A stretch of 64,000 nt of DNA from Rhodovulum kholense (GCF_003053725.1 NZ_QAYC01000003.1:1-64000), one strand, 5' to 3'. Positions 9,657 to 19,512 are shown, counted from the stretch's first letter. Numbers and translations: made by a program. Notes: a model not told the origin generated them from the letters alone.

Positions 9657-10967
9657 TTAGTGCACGATGGTCTCTTCGCGGACAAACATGTTCGCCCAGG
9701 CGCGGTCGATCAGCTCGGGGCTCATCTGGCTGGGAATCCCCTCGAACTCGCAGATGGCGATCATCTGGTCGATCAGGAAGACCGGCTGGTAGTTGGCATA
9801 GACATTGTCGATGGTCGGGTATTTTTCCCTGAGCAGGTAGATCAGCGTGTCCTCGTCGATGGGCATCTTCTTCTTGCGGGCGACGAGGGCGAAGATCTTC
9901 AGGAAATCCTCCTGGCAGGGGCCGTCGACCTTGATCTTGAAGAAGATCCGGCGCAGCGCGGCGCGGTCGAAGATCTCGTTCGGATGGAAGTTGGTCGAGA
10001 AGATCACCAGAGTGTCGAAGGGCACCTCGAACTTCTCGCCCGATTGCAGCGCGAGGATGTCTCGGCTTTCCTCCAGCGGCACGATCCAGCGGTTGATCAG
10101 CGCCTGCGGCGGTTCGGCCTGGCGCCCGAGATCGTCGACGATGAAGACGCCGCCGGTGGCCTTCAGCTGCAGCGGCGCCTGATAGGTGCGCGCGGTCGGG
10201 TTGTAGACGAGATCGAGCATCGACAGCGACAGCTCGCCCCCGGTGATGACTGTGGGGCGGCGGCACAGCACATAGCGCGTGTCGGTGCGACCCGCGGCCC
10301 GGCGCAGCGCGGTCGGGTCGTCTTCCTGTTCCTCGGCGGCGGTATGCACGATGGGGTCGTAGACGGTGATCACCTGACCGGCATATTCGATGGCGCGTGG
10401 AATGAAGATCCGGTCGCCAAGCGCGTCGCGTATGCCGTTCGAGATCGAGGATTTCCCGTTTCCGGGCGGGCCATACATCAGGATCGACCGGCCGGCGCTG
10501 ACCGCCGGCCCCAGATGGTCGAGCAGCGAATCCGGCAGGATCAGATGGCCCATCGCCCCGGTCAGCTGGCTGCGGGTGATCTGGATGTTGCGGATCGACT
10601 GGCGGCGGACCTGTTCGGCATAGACCTCCAGCGGCACCGGCATCGCGCCGTAATATTCCGACTGGGTCAGCGCGTCGAGCGCGCGCGCCTTGCCCGCCTC
10701 GGTCAGCTGATAGCCCATCTCGCCGCCCGAATTGGCATGAAGCGTCCCGGTCGCCTCCAGCAGCTTCTGGCCGCGGGCAAGATCGACCAGTTCCTGCGCG
10801 ACTGGCACCGGCAGGCAGATCGCCCGGGCGATCTCGGTCACCACATCGACATTCTTGCGGAAGATCGTCTTCAGCAGGATGTCGCGCATCATCACGATCG
10901 GCAGCTGCATCTCGGCCAGCGCGCGTGGGGCGGGCGGCCCGAAGACCGTCGAGGCTTGCATGTTCAT
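9657..10967 (-). CDS. MoxR-like AAA ATPase associated with the Tad locus
   Basis: A protein of about 436 residues with an AAA ATPase core. It shows Walker A (M-Y-G-P-P-G-N-G-K-S-S), Walker B (G-G-V-F-I-V-D-D-L-G-R) and a sensor segment S-T-N-F followed by an arginine-rich R-A-A-L-R-R-I. The N-terminal third resembles a winged-helix or leader region (T-E-A-G-K-A-R-A-L-D). The start at 10967 (M-N-M-Q-A-S) is preferred over upstream extensions, which are low-complexity shadow sequence; an ATG two codons later is an alternative. Its neighbourhood suggests a role in pilus assembly or regulation, but no specific function is recognised. Confidence 0.8.
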   Translation of the reverse strand: MNMQASTVFGPPAPRALAEMQLPIVMMRDILLKTIFRKNVDVVTEIARAICLPVPVAQELVDLARGQKLLEATGTLHANSGGEMGYQLTEAGKARALDALTQSEYYGAMPVPLEVYAEQVRRQSIRNIQITRSQLTGAMGHLILPDSLLDHLGPAVSAGRSILMYGPPGNGKSSISNGIRDALGDRIFIPRAIEYAGQVITVYDPIVHTAAEEQEDDPTALRRAAGRTDTRYVLCRRPTVITGGELSLSMLDLVYNPTARTYQAPLQLKATGGVFIVDDLGRQAEPPQALINRWIVPLEESRDILALQSGEKFEVPFDTLVIFSTNFHPNEIFDRAALRRIFFKIKVDGPCQEDFLKIFALVARKKKMPIDEDTLIYLLREKYPTIDNVYANYQPVFLIDQMIAICEFEGIPSQMSPELIDRAWANMFVREETIVH

Positions 10968-11124
10968 CGCGGGTCCAGGGCTGACTGCGGCTTCGGAGCC
11001 GAGACTGCCCCGGGTTTCGGGCAATTCTGGGGCAAAGAGCCGAGTTTTCGCGACAATTGCGGGGATCGCAACCTTTCGTTCAACCGTCTGGGCCAGAAAG
11101 GGCCCGCATATCGGAGGGTGACAG

Positions 11125-12732
11125 ATGAAAGGATCGTTCCCGGCGGTTCTGGCGGGGCTGATGGCGGCGATCCTTGCGCTGGCCACGGCGCTGGGGCTGG
11201 CCAAGGGCGGTCTGCATATCTCCAATCACGAGGGCGATCTGCTGCATCTGGCCGACATCGTCCGGCGCGAGGTCGACGGCGAATGGCCGCATCTCGATTT
11301 CGTCACGCCGCTGGGCGTTCTGGCCTATGCCCCCATCGCGGCGCTGGCCGCCCTTGGCCAGCCGCTGGGGCTGGCGGTGATCTGGGCGCAGGCGCTGGCT
11401 GGCGCGGTCCTGCTGCCCGGTGCGTTCTGGGTCGGGCTCAGCCGGCTCGACCGGGGCTGGGCCTGCCTCTTCGGGGCGGGCGTCATGGGGCTGGCCGTGG
11501 CACTGGCCTCCGGGGGGCCGGAGCCCTGGATCTCGCTTTCGATGCATTATAACCGCTGGGGCTGGGCCATCGCCTTCGTCGTGCTCGCGATTGCCATCCT
11601 GCCGCCGCGCGGGTCCGGCCCGGGGCAGCAACTGGCCGACGGGCTTGTGCTGGGGCTGGGGCTTGCGGCGCTTGCGCTGATCAAGGCCACCTACCTGCTG
11701 GCCTGCGCACCGGTCGCCCTTCTGGCGCTGGCGCTGCGCCGCGACGGCCGCGCATTGGCGACCGCGCTGGCGGCGGCTCTGGCGATCTTCGGCGGGCTCA
11801 CGCTGGTGGCCGGGCCAGGGCTCTGGCCAGCCTATCTGGCCGATCTGCTGGAGGTTGCCCGCACCGACATACGCCCCTATCCCGGCGATCCGTTCCTGAC
11901 AGTGATCGGCGGGGCACCGACCGTGGCCGGCACGCTGCTTTATCTCGTGGCAGTGATCCTTGCCCGGCGCGGCGGCTGGCGTCGGGAGGGTCTGCTGTTG
12001 CTAACGGCGGCGCCGGGCCTTGCCTATGTGACCTACCAGAACCATGGCAACGCCCCGGTCTGGCTGTTTCTTCTGGGCATCGTGGCGCTGGCGTTGCGGC
12101 GGCCAGGAACCCCGCCCCCCCGCGGGCTGATGGCGGTCGGCTGGTCGGCGCTGGTGCTGGCCGCGCCCATCTTCTTTTCCCTTTTCGAGAGCCCGGTTCG
12201 CAACGTCCTCGCGGCCGAAACCGAGGCGGTTGCACTTTTGCCCGGCGATCAGGGCCTCTGGATGCCCGCCAAGCGCGCACACCAGGTCGAGACCCGCAGC
12301 CCTCGCGCTCTCGATCTCGAACGGCCCGAATGGTGGGGCGATCCCGGTCCCGAGCCGGTTGTCTTTCGCGGCAGCGCGCTTGAGGACTGCATCATCACGA
12401 ACGGGCTTGTCGGCTGGTATCGCGCGATCTCGGAAGACCTCGCGGCGGCGGGCTTCGCGGGTCATCCGGCCTTTGTTGCCGATATCCTCAGCACCTACTG
12501 GCTGTTCGGCGGGGTGGGGCGGCTCGAAGGCGGGGCGCCCTGGTATTACGGCGGGCTGCCCGGGATCGAGGGAGCCGAGCTTTTGCTGGTGCCGCAATGC
12601 GCGGGCGATATCGGCGCGCGGCGTCGTATCCTCGCGACCATCGAGGCGGGCGGTTACGATCTGACCGAACTGCGCCGGACCCGCGACTACATCGTGCTGG
12701 GCATCGCGCCGCCCGCGGCCAACGCCAGATAA
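11125..12732 (+). CDS. Polytopic membrane protein, GT-C glycosyltransferase-like
   Basis: A 535-residue protein with about ten hydrophobic segments and a soluble C-terminal part (from about residue 370). After the first membrane helix, an acidic periplasmic loop (E36, D38) leads into G-E-W-P-H-L-D-F-V-T-P-L-G-V. This recalls the 'G-x-x-Y-x-D-F...P' loop of GT-C/GT87-type polyprenyl-phosphate-sugar transferases. The call is inference from topology and this loop; I do not recognise a named family. A strong ribosome site (GGAGGG) precedes the ATG. It is the only plus-strand gene within the Tad locus, and its 3' end overlaps the prepilin peptidase gene by 46 bases tail to tail. The downstream part has a Y-W-L-F-G-G segment and no known domain. 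Confidence 0.75.
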   Translation: MKGSFPAVLAGLMAAILALATALGLAKGGLHISNHEGDLLHLADIVRREVDGEWPHLDFVTPLGVLAYAPIAALAALGQPLGLAVIWAQALAGAVLLPGAFWVGLSRLDRGWACLFGAGVMGLAVALASGGPEPWISLSMHYNRWGWAIAFVVLAIAILPPRGSGPGQQLADGLVLGLGLAALALIKATYLLACAPVALLALALRRDGRALATALAAALAIFGGLTLVAGPGLWPAYLADLLEVARTDIRPYPGDPFLTVIGGAPTVAGTLLYLVAVILARRGGWRREGLLLLTAAPGLAYVTYQNHGNAPVWLFLLGIVALALRRPGTPPPRGLMAVGWSALVLAAPIFFSLFESPVRNVLAAETEAVALLPGDQGLWMPAKRAHQVETRSPRALDLERPEWWGDPGPEPVVFRGSALEDCIITNGLVGWYRAISEDLAAAGFAGHPAFVADILSTYWLFGGVGRLEGGAPWYYGGLPGIEGAELLLVPQCAGDIGARRRILATIEAGGYDLTELRRTRDYIVLGIAPPAANAR

Positions 12733-13181
12733 AGGATCAAGGCCGGGCCAAGCGCGAACCCCATGGGAAAATCGCGTGCCTCCCACGAAGCCCAGCCGGG
12801 CAGGGCGCGCCGAAGGCCCGGGATCCGCCGGGCCAGACGATGCGCGGCGAAGGCCACCGGGATCGCCGCAGCCAGCAGGAAGAGAAAGGCGCCAATATCG
12901 CCCGGCGCAACCAGGGGGGCCATCGCGGCGGCGAACTTGGCATCGCCCGCGCCCACCGCGCCCATCTGGTTCAGCCCGAAACCGAGCGTCAGCACCACCG
13001 CCAGATGCAGCCAGCGCCAGGCCCAGGCTTCCAGCGGCAGCACCGCGAGCCCGACCAGCGCATAGACCGCGACCAGCGCCAGCACCGCGCGGTTCGGAAT
13101 GGTCATGGTCCGAAGATCGCTGAGCGCAGTCCAAAGCGCGATGGGGGTCGCGACGGGCAGAAACCAGAGCGCCTCGGTCAT
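12687..13181 (-). CDS. tadV: Prepilin peptidase (A24, CpaA/TadV)
   Basis: A 164-residue integral-membrane aspartic peptidase that cleaves the Flp prepilin leader. Both catalytic aspartates are visible: one in L-S-D-L-R near residue 21, the second in G-A-G-D-A-K-F, the GxGD motif, near residue 80. The length matches minimal TadV/CpaA proteins that lack the methylase domain. It lies 9 bases downstream of the tadD-like stop, in the same operon direction. Its 3' end overlaps the opposite-strand membrane-protein gene. Confidence 0.9.
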   Translation of the reverse strand: MTEALWFLPVATPIALWTALSDLRTMTIPNRAVLALVAVYALVGLAVLPLEAWAWRWLHLAVVLTLGFGLNQMGAVGAGDAKFAAAMAPLVAPGDIGAFLFLLAAAIPVAFAAHRLARRIPGLRRALPGWASWEARDFPMGFALGPALILYLALAAGGAMPSTM

Positions 13182-13190
13182 GGGCCCGGC

Positions 13191-14042
13191 CTAGCCCCGC
13201 GCCTCGAGCGCGCGCAGGGCTTGGACGGCGGCCTCGAAATGCTGGGGATGGGTCTCGATGGCCTCTTCCAGCAGGCCCTTGCCGATGGCCACGTCGCCCT
13301 GCTTGATCGCGGTCAGGGCGAGCGTGTGGTAAAGCTGCGCCCGCTCGGTCTGGGTCATCTCGATCACCGGCAGGTCGTATTTGCGCTGCGCGCCCCGGGC
13401 CAGCACCAGATTGTTCTTGGCCGTAAACAACTTGGGGTCATAGGTCAGGGCATCGACGAAAAGCCGCTCGGCGCCCCGGTAATCGCCCCGCGTCAGCTTG
13501 GAATAACCCCAGTTGTTGTAGACCCCGGCGGGTTTGGTGGTCAGCCCGGCGGCGGTCTCGTAGAAACTGTCGGCCTTGGCCCATTCGCGGTTGCTGTCGG
13601 CCACCATCGCCTCGAGCCGGTAGCGCTGATAGGTTTCGAAGGTGGGCGGGACCCTGTCGAGTTCGGCCTCGGCCTTGCCCCAGTCGCCGACCCGGATCAG
13701 CGCATCGGCGTAGTTCACCCGGTCCGCGTTCCCGGCCTCGGGGTGGCGCACCACCTCGGCCCAGGCGGCGACGGCCTCGGCCGGGCGCCTGGCCCGGATC
13801 AGCGACTGCGCCAGCCCGCGCCGGGCGGCCAGCTTGTCGGGGTCCTCGTCCAGCAGCCGCCGGAAATAGCGGATCGCCTCGTCGGGATCGGCCACCGTCA
13901 TCATGATGTCGTTGAGGCTGCTTTCGTCGCTCGCCAGCACGTCCTGCACCGCGCGGTCGACATCGGTATCGCCGGGTTTCTGGCAGGCCGCGACCGACAG
14001 CGCCAGGGCGGCGCAGATCGGGGCCAGAACGGGATGGCGCAT
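13191..14042 (-). CDS. tadD: TPR lipoprotein, TadD-like
   Basis: A 283-residue predicted lipoprotein. The signal peptide ends in a lipobox, S-V-A-A-C (Cys near residue 19). Tetratricopeptide-like helices follow (for example G-V-Y-N-N-W-G-Y-S-K-L-T-R-G-D-Y near residue 175). TadD is the pilotin-like TPR lipoprotein needed for secretin function in Tad systems. It is encoded between a second TPR lipoprotein and the prepilin peptidase, as in other Rhodobacteraceae Tad loci. Assigning this one, and not its neighbour, as TadD rests on length and order. Confidence 0.8.
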   Translation of the reverse strand: MRHPVLAPICAALALSVAACQKPGDTDVDRAVQDVLASDESSLNDIMMTVADPDEAIRYFRRLLDEDPDKLAARRGLAQSLIRARRPAEAVAAWAEVVRHPEAGNADRVNYADALIRVGDWGKAEAELDRVPPTFETYQRYRLEAMVADSNREWAKADSFYETAAGLTTKPAGVYNNWGYSKLTRGDYRGAERLFVDALTYDPKLFTAKNNLVLARGAQRKYDLPVIEMTQTERAQLYHTLALTAIKQGDVAIGKGLLEEAIETHPQHFEAAVQALRALEARG

Positions 14043-14069
14043 CGCGGCGTCCTTTCGGCTGCTCTGTCC

Positions 14070-14675
14070 TCAGGGCGTGGCCAGAAGCAGGTATCTGCCC
14101 TCGCCGCGCCGCACCAGGTCGAAGTTGTTCCCTTCGTTCGGTGCCGAATCATAATCGGGATTTTCGGTTTTAGCGATAGCGAGCCGCAAATTGCGGCGAA
14201 TGTCGTCAGAGCCGCCGCTGTCGAGCGCGAAAGCGGTCTCGAACACCCGCCGGGCCTCGCCGGCCTCGCCCTTTTCCATCAGCACGACGCCCAGATTGTT
14301 CCAGGCGGGCACGAAGCGTTCGTCCTCGGCAATGGCGCGGCGCAGCTGGGTTTCGGCCTGACCGAGCCGCCCGAGCCTCAGATTGGCCGACCCGATCGCC
14401 GACAGGACATCGGCGGTCAGCCCCTGCTTTGCCGCGGCGCGGTAATAGGCCTTCAGCGCCAGTTCGTATTCGCCCGCGGCCATCAGGCGGTGGCCGACGA
14501 CCAGGCCGTCGACCGCCTCGTCAAGATGCGGGGCACCGGGCGGGGCGGGCAGGCCCCGATAGGCGGGCGAGAGCCGGTCCGAGGGGGCGCAGCCCGCGCA
14601 GAGCAGGGCGAGCGCCAGCCCGCAACAGCGCAGAAGGTCAGAACTTGGCGTTGTTGAGCGTGTCGTAGATCGCAT
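14070..14675 (-). CDS. Second TPR lipoprotein of the Tad locus
   Basis: A 201-residue predicted lipoprotein. A hydrophobic segment ends in L-L-C-A-G-C (Cys near residue 28). TPR repeats follow, including the G-E-Y-E-L-A-L-K-A-Y and F-V-P-A-W-N-N-L-G-V motifs. The ATG at 14675 lies inside the tadC gene (38-base overlap), implying translational coupling, but its ribosome site is weak and the true start may differ. It probably works with TadD in outer-membrane assembly of the Tad secretin; this is inference from location. Confidence 0.78.
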   Translation of the reverse strand: MRSTTRSTTPSSDLLRCCGLALALLCAGCAPSDRLSPAYRGLPAPPGAPHLDEAVDGLVVGHRLMAAGEYELALKAYYRAAAKQGLTADVLSAIGSANLRLGRLGQAETQLRRAIAEDERFVPAWNNLGVVLMEKGEAGEARRVFETAFALDSGGSDDIRRNLRLAIAKTENPDYDSAPNEGNNFDLVRRGEGRYLLLATP

Positions 14676-15627
14676 AGACCGATGGGCCGATCAGGATGAT
14701 GAGCAACGGCGGAACCGTGAACATCATCGTGCCCAAAGTCAGCTTGGTCGGCAACTTGTTCGCCTTTTCCTCGGCGCGCATGACGCGCTTGTCACGCATT
14801 TCCGCCGAGAAGACCCGCAGCGCCTCGGCGATCGAGGTGCCGAAGGTCGCCGACTGGATCAGCACCGTGACGAAGGACGAAATGTCGGTGACGCCGCAGC
14901 GTTCGGACATGTCGCGCAGTACCTGCACCCGGTCCTTGCCGGCCTTCATCTCGTTCGAGACGATTTCGTATTCCGAGGCCAGGTCGGGAAAGCCCGCCCG
15001 CATCTCGCGCGCGACCCGGAGGATTGACTGGTCGAGCGATTGCCCCGCCTCGACGCAGACCAGCATCATGTCGAGACTGTCGGGAAAGCCGTTGACGATT
15101 TCTTCCTGGCGGGTCTGCACCCGGCGTTCGACCCAGTATTTCGGCAGGTAATACCCGATGGCGCCCGGCACGATCACCGACAGGACGACCTTTGTCGTGT
15201 CGACCTCACCGCCCGCGTTCAGCAGGACCGAATAGATCAGACCGCCTGCCAGAAACAGAAGCCCCAGCGTGAACTGCGCGAAGTGGAACACCCGCACCGC
15301 CGATTTCGACCGGTAGCCCGCCCGCAACAGCTTCAGCCGTGCGGCCGAGAGTTCCTTTTCGTCCTGGGGTTCGAGGAAAGTCGAAAAGCGGTCGAGCTTG
15401 TCGGCGCGCGACACCTGGCGCAGGGGCGCCTGCTGGTCGCGGACGGTTGCGGATTCGGCCTCGCGGACCTGACGCTTGAGCTTGTCGAGAGGGTCGGTGC
15501 GTCGCGTCAGGAAGACCGGCAGCGACAGCGCGATCAGCCCCACGCCCAGCAGGCCCACCGCGATCAACGGCCCGAGCGGCCCGAAACGGTCGGTGATCCA
15601 GCCGGTGACGTAAGCGACGAAATCCAT
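14638..15627 (-). CDS. tadC: Tad inner-membrane platform protein TadC
   Basis: A 329-residue type II/IV secretion platform protein (T2SSF domain). An N-terminal membrane helix is followed by a cytoplasmic stretch, then T2SSF signatures near residues 180-290 (S-L-D-M-M-L-V-C-V-E-A-G, then V-L-I-Q-S-A-T-F-G-T-S-I-A-E-A-L-R). The last membrane helix lies near the C-terminus. It pairs with TadB to form the platform on which the TadA ATPase acts. The stop codon lies within the following TPR gene, so the two are probably coupled. Confidence 0.93.
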   Translation of the reverse strand: MDFVAYVTGWITDRFGPLGPLIAVGLLGVGLIALSLPVFLTRRTDPLDKLKRQVREAESATVRDQQAPLRQVSRADKLDRFSTFLEPQDEKELSAARLKLLRAGYRSKSAVRVFHFAQFTLGLLFLAGGLIYSVLLNAGGEVDTTKVVLSVIVPGAIGYYLPKYWVERRVQTRQEEIVNGFPDSLDMMLVCVEAGQSLDQSILRVAREMRAGFPDLASEYEIVSNEMKAGKDRVQVLRDMSERCGVTDISSFVTVLIQSATFGTSIAEALRVFSAEMRDKRVMRAEEKANKLPTKLTLGTMMFTVPPLLIILIGPSVYAIYDTLNNAKF

Positions 15628-15637
15628 GGCCCTGCCC

Positions 15638-16606
15638 TCAGACCTTGATGTTGACCATGATGCGCATGAAGATCACGTTCACGACGAGAAACACGGCCAC
15701 GGCGATGGCGGCCGGGATGAAGGCGGCGGTTTCCTTGACATCGTCGTAATAGTCGGGCTTCAGCACCGAGATCATCAGGATCGCGGCGATCGGAAAGCCC
15801 GACAGGAACATGCCCGACCATTTCGCCTCGGCGGTGATCGCCTTGACGCGGCGGAAGAGCTTGAAGCGCGAGCGGATCACCGCGGCGAGACCCGCCAGCA
15901 CCTCGGCCAGGTTGCCGCCCGATTGCTGCTGGATCGTCACCGCGACCGCGAGAAAGCGCAGGTCCTGCATGTCGACCCGTTCGGCCAGATCCTTCAGCGC
16001 CTCGCTGACATCGCGGCCATAGGCGGCCTCGTCCGCGATGACGCCGAATTCCGATCCCAGCGGGTCGGGCACCTCCTGGGCGACGATGTTGATGGCCGAG
16101 ATGAAGGGATGGCCCACGCGCAGCGAGCGCACCATCAGTTCGACCGCGTCGGGCAACTGTTCCTCGATCAGGCCGAGCCGCTTCTTGGCCTTGCCGTTGA
16201 CCCAGATATAGACCCCGCCGATGCCGATCCCGATCGAGGCCAGCACGCGCACCGGAAGCGCGGCCCCGGTGCCCAGCGTCAGACCCAGAAAGGCCACGCC
16301 CGACAGCACCACCATGACCCCGATCAGCTGCACGGGCGTGAAGGCGATATTGGCCTTCTGCGCCCGCTCGGCCAGAATCGAGTAAAGCGGGATGCCGCGG
16401 GCGCGCATGTGCTGGGTCATCTCCTTGCGGAGCTGTTCCAGGACCTTTTCGCGGTCGACGCCCTTTTCCAGCATCTCGAGCCGCCGGTTGACCCGGGCGT
16501 TCAGGCTGATCGACTTGCCGAAGACGGTCAGATAGAGCCCCTCGACCAGCGCCAGCACCGAGAGGAAGATCAATCCGTAGATCAGGGGTTCCGCGCCGAT
16601 CTGCAT
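15638..16606 (-). CDS. tadB: Tad inner-membrane platform protein TadB
   Basis: A 322-residue T2SSF-domain membrane protein. The N-terminal helix is followed by a region with R-R-L-E-M-L-E. Central helices come next, then the signature Q-Q-S-G-G-N-L-A-E-V-L near residue 235. The last helices end in V-N-V-I-F-M-R. It sits 10 bases upstream of tadC and 3 bases downstream of tadA. Together with TadC it anchors the assembly ATPase and polymerises Flp pilin. Confidence 0.93.
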   Translation of the reverse strand: MQIGAEPLIYGLIFLSVLALVEGLYLTVFGKSISLNARVNRRLEMLEKGVDREKVLEQLRKEMTQHMRARGIPLYSILAERAQKANIAFTPVQLIGVMVVLSGVAFLGLTLGTGAALPVRVLASIGIGIGGVYIWVNGKAKKRLGLIEEQLPDAVELMVRSLRVGHPFISAINIVAQEVPDPLGSEFGVIADEAAYGRDVSEALKDLAERVDMQDLRFLAVAVTIQQQSGGNLAEVLAGLAAVIRSRFKLFRRVKAITAEAKWSGMFLSGFPIAAILMISVLKPDYYDDVKETAAFIPAAIAVAVFLVVNVIFMRIMVNIKV

Positions 16607-16609
16607 GGG

Positions 16610-18031
16610 CTATTTCCCCCGGGCCGGTTCGAAGATGCTGGCGGGCAGGTCGTAGCCCCATTGCCGGAACCGCTCCGAAAAGGCGCTGCGCACGCCCGTC
16701 GCGGTAAAGCGGCCGATGATCTTGCCGCTGGAATCGAGCCCGAGCCGTTCGTAGCGGAACACTTCCTGCATCGAGATCACCTCGCCCTCCATCCCGGTCA
16801 CCTCGGTGATCGAGACCATGCGGCGCGAGCCGTCCTGCAGGCGGCTGGCCTGCACGATCAGGTTGACGGCCGAGGCGATCTGGGCACGCACCGCCTTCAG
16901 CGGCATTTCGATCCCGGCCATGGCGATCATGTTTTCCAGACGGCTGACCGCGTCGCGGGCATTGTTGGCGTGGATCGTGGTCATCGACCCGTCATGGCCG
17001 GTATTCATCGCCTGCAACATGTCGATCACCTCGTCGCCGCGGGTCTCGCCGACGATGATGCGGTCGGGCCGCATCCGAAGCGCGTTCTTCAGACAGTCGC
17101 GCTGACTGACCGCGCCCTTGCCCTCGACATTGGGGGGGCGGCTTTCCATCCGGCCGACATGGGTCTGCTGCAGCTGCAGCTCGGCGGTGTCCTCGATGGT
17201 CAGGATCCGTTCGGAATTGTCGATGAAGGACGACAGCGCGTTCAGCGTCGTGGTCTTGCCCGACCCGGTGCCGCCCGAGACGATGATATTCAGCCGGGTC
17301 GCGACCGCCGCCTGCAGATAGGCGGCCATCTCTTCGGTGAAGGCGCCGAACGTGACCAGATCGTCGATGCCAAGCTTGTCCTTCTTGAACTTCCGGATCG
17401 AGACCAGGCTGCCATCGACGGCAATGGGCGGCACCATCGCGTTGAAACGCGAGCCGTCGGCCAGCCGCGCGTCGACATAGGGGTTCGATTCATCGACCCG
17501 CCGCCCCACCGCCGAGACGATCTTGTCGATGATCCGAAGCAGGTGCTTTTCGTCGCGAAAGGCGATGTCGGTCAGTTGCAGCTTGCCCGCGCGTTCGACG
17601 AAGATCTGCTTGGGGCCGTTCACCAGGATGTCGTTGACGCTTTCGTCCTTCAAAAGCGGCTCCAGCGGGCCAAGCCCGGTCACCTCGTCGAACAGCTCCT
17701 GATAGAGCTGGGTGCGGTCGTCCTTGTTCAGGACGACGCCCATTTCCTCGAGCGCCTCGGAGGCGATGGCCTGGATCTCGGCGCGCAGCTCCTTTTCCTC
17801 GGCATGTTCCAGCGCGGCGAGGTTCAGGCTTTCCAGAAGCTGTTTGTGCAGTTCGGATTTCAGCTCGCCCAGGCGTTCCTTGCGCTTGCGGTCCTTTTCG
17901 CTGGGCGCGGGCTGGGCGGGCAGGGCCGGGGGCAGGGATGCTGCGGGCGGCGGCGGCGCCTCGGGCCGGGGCTCGGGCGGCGTGGCGGGCTGGACGGTGC
18001 CGGGCTCGGGCTTTCGGTAGCGCGAGAACAT
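16610..18031 (-). CDS. tadA: Tad pilus assembly ATPase TadA (CpaF)
   Basis: A 473-residue secretion ATPase of the GspE/VirB11 superfamily. A proline-rich N-terminus (residues 1-45) precedes the ATPase core. Walker A is G-G-T-G-S-G-K-T-T at residues 253-261. An Asp box (I-E-D-T-A-E-L) and Walker B (R-I-I-V-G-E-T-R-G) near 324-332 follow, then a His box (T-T-I-H-A-N). It drives Flp pilus polymerisation in the cytoplasm through TadB/TadC. It is flanked by tadZ and tadB at 11 and 3 bases, consistent with one transcript. Confidence 0.96.
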   Translation of the reverse strand: MFSRYRKPEPGTVQPATPPEPRPEAPPPPAASLPPALPAQPAPSEKDRKRKERLGELKSELHKQLLESLNLAALEHAEEKELRAEIQAIASEALEEMGVVLNKDDRTQLYQELFDEVTGLGPLEPLLKDESVNDILVNGPKQIFVERAGKLQLTDIAFRDEKHLLRIIDKIVSAVGRRVDESNPYVDARLADGSRFNAMVPPIAVDGSLVSIRKFKKDKLGIDDLVTFGAFTEEMAAYLQAAVATRLNIIVSGGTGSGKTTTLNALSSFIDNSERILTIEDTAELQLQQTHVGRMESRPPNVEGKGAVSQRDCLKNALRMRPDRIIVGETRGDEVIDMLQAMNTGHDGSMTTIHANNARDAVSRLENMIAMAGIEMPLKAVRAQIASAVNLIVQASRLQDGSRRMVSITEVTGMEGEVISMQEVFRYERLGLDSSGKIIGRFTATGVRSAFSERFRQWGYDLPASIFEPARGK

Positions 18032-18042
18032 TCGTAGCCCCT

Positions 18043-19296
18043 TTACTGTGCCGCGGTGGCCGCGGCCGTGCCGAGATCGTAAAGCGACGCTGCGAGCTTC
18101 TGGATTTCGCGGCGGAGCGGCGACTTGGCCGCGGTCTCGGCCAGGGTCAGGCCGTGATCGCCCGCCTCGGTGACCGCCTTGCCGCCGTCGGGAAGCTGGA
18201 TCTCGATGTCGATATCGAGGCTGTCGGCCAGTCGGCGGACCCGGCTGCGACCCGACAGGTCGGTGAATTTCGGCGCCCGGTTCAGCGCATAGCGCACCCG
18301 TTCGCGCGGGAGCCCTTCGGATTTCAGCACCCGGATCACGCGCAGCGCGTTCTGGGCCGAGCGCATGTCGAGTTCCAGCAACGAGAAATAGAGATGCGAC
18401 TGGGTGATCACCGTCTCGGTCCAGTTGACCAGGGTCTTCGGCATGTCGACGACCACGAATTCGAACTGCGAGCGTGCCATGTCGATCAGCGCGTTCACCT
18501 CGGGCGGCCCGATGATGTCGAGCGGCAGGATGTCGGAGGGCGCGGTCAGCACATGCAGGTCGCTTCGGTAGCTTTGCAGAGCCTGCAGGAAACTGTCGCC
18601 GTCCATCGCGCCGATATCGGACAAGAGTTCGAAGACCGCATCCTTGCGCGGCAGGTCCAGATAGGTCGCGGTCGAGCCGAATTGCAGGTCGAGATCCAGC
18701 AGGCAGACCCGGCCGCCCGACTTGCGCGCCGCAAGCGCCAGTTCCCAGGCGAGGTTGACCGCGAAGGTCGAGGCGCCGACCCCGCCTGCCAGACCCTGCA
18801 CCGACAGCACCACGCCGTCCCGGTTCGAGCGCGACAGCCTGGGCGCGGCGGGATCTGCGGGAGCAGGCGCCGCGGGGGCCGCGGCCGGGGTCTGGCGCAA
18901 CCGGACGATGGCCTCGTGCAACGCCCCCTCGGGCAGCGGGTAGGGCACGAAATCGTCGGCCCCCATCCGCATCAGCTGGTGCAACGCGATCGGGCTCAGT
19001 TCTTCTGCGATGACCAGCACGCTCAGCCCGCGCTGCTTGGCGGCGCGGACGATCTCGCCGATGGCCGCGATGTCGGCCTCATCGGCATCGTCGACCGCGA
19101 CCGCGATGAACTCGATGTCCTGCGCCTCGGGCTGGTCGAAGAAGCCGCGCGCCTCGTCGAAGGCAATATCGCCCCAGCCGCCGCCCAGCTCGGCTTCCAT
19201 GTCCTCGATCAGAAGATCGAAATTCTGGATGTCCCGCGACACCGTGCAAGCCCGGATCGGGGCCTGGTCGGGTATCGACGCTGGCATGCTCGTCAT
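18043..19296 (-). CDS. tadZ: Tad localisation ATPase TadZ/CpaE (MinD-like with receiver-like domain)
   Basis: A protein of about 417 residues. The N-terminal half (about 1-130) resembles an atypical receiver domain. The C-terminal half is a ParA/MinD-like ATPase with a deviant Walker A (G-G-V-G-A-S-T) and V-C-L-L-D-L-D-L-Q-F-G. TadZ/CpaE homologues place the pilus machine at the cell pole. I place the start at the ATG at 19296, which has GGAAGG upstream. An in-frame extension to 19401 is arginine/serine-rich and looks like shadow sequence. The alternative start is the main uncertainty. Confidence 0.88.
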   Translation of the reverse strand: MTSMPASIPDQAPIRACTVSRDIQNFDLLIEDMEAELGGGWGDIAFDEARGFFDQPEAQDIEFIAVAVDDADEADIAAIGEIVRAAKQRGLSVLVIAEELSPIALHQLMRMGADDFVPYPLPEGALHEAIVRLRQTPAAAPAAPAPADPAAPRLSRSNRDGVVLSVQGLAGGVGASTFAVNLAWELALAARKSGGRVCLLDLDLQFGSTATYLDLPRKDAVFELLSDIGAMDGDSFLQALQSYRSDLHVLTAPSDILPLDIIGPPEVNALIDMARSQFEFVVVDMPKTLVNWTETVITQSHLYFSLLELDMRSAQNALRVIRVLKSEGLPRERVRYALNRAPKFTDLSGRSRVRRLADSLDIDIEIQLPDGGKAVTEAGDHGLTLAETAAKSPLRREIQKLAASLYDLGTAAATAAQ

Positions 19297-19512
19297 CGTT
19301 CCCACATCCTTCCACGCAGACCGGGCAGGGCGGGCGGCCGACCGCTTCTGCCCCGTTCGCGCGCGACTCACTTCGTGCGCGCACGTTGGTCCATGGTCCA
19401 AGCGTGAAGAACAACTTGGGCAACATTACGGCCCGAGGTGCTGAATTGTTCGAAAAACCTTCAATCCGCGGCCCACGCGCGGCTGGTCCCCGCGCGGGAG
19501 TTAGTGCGGGGG

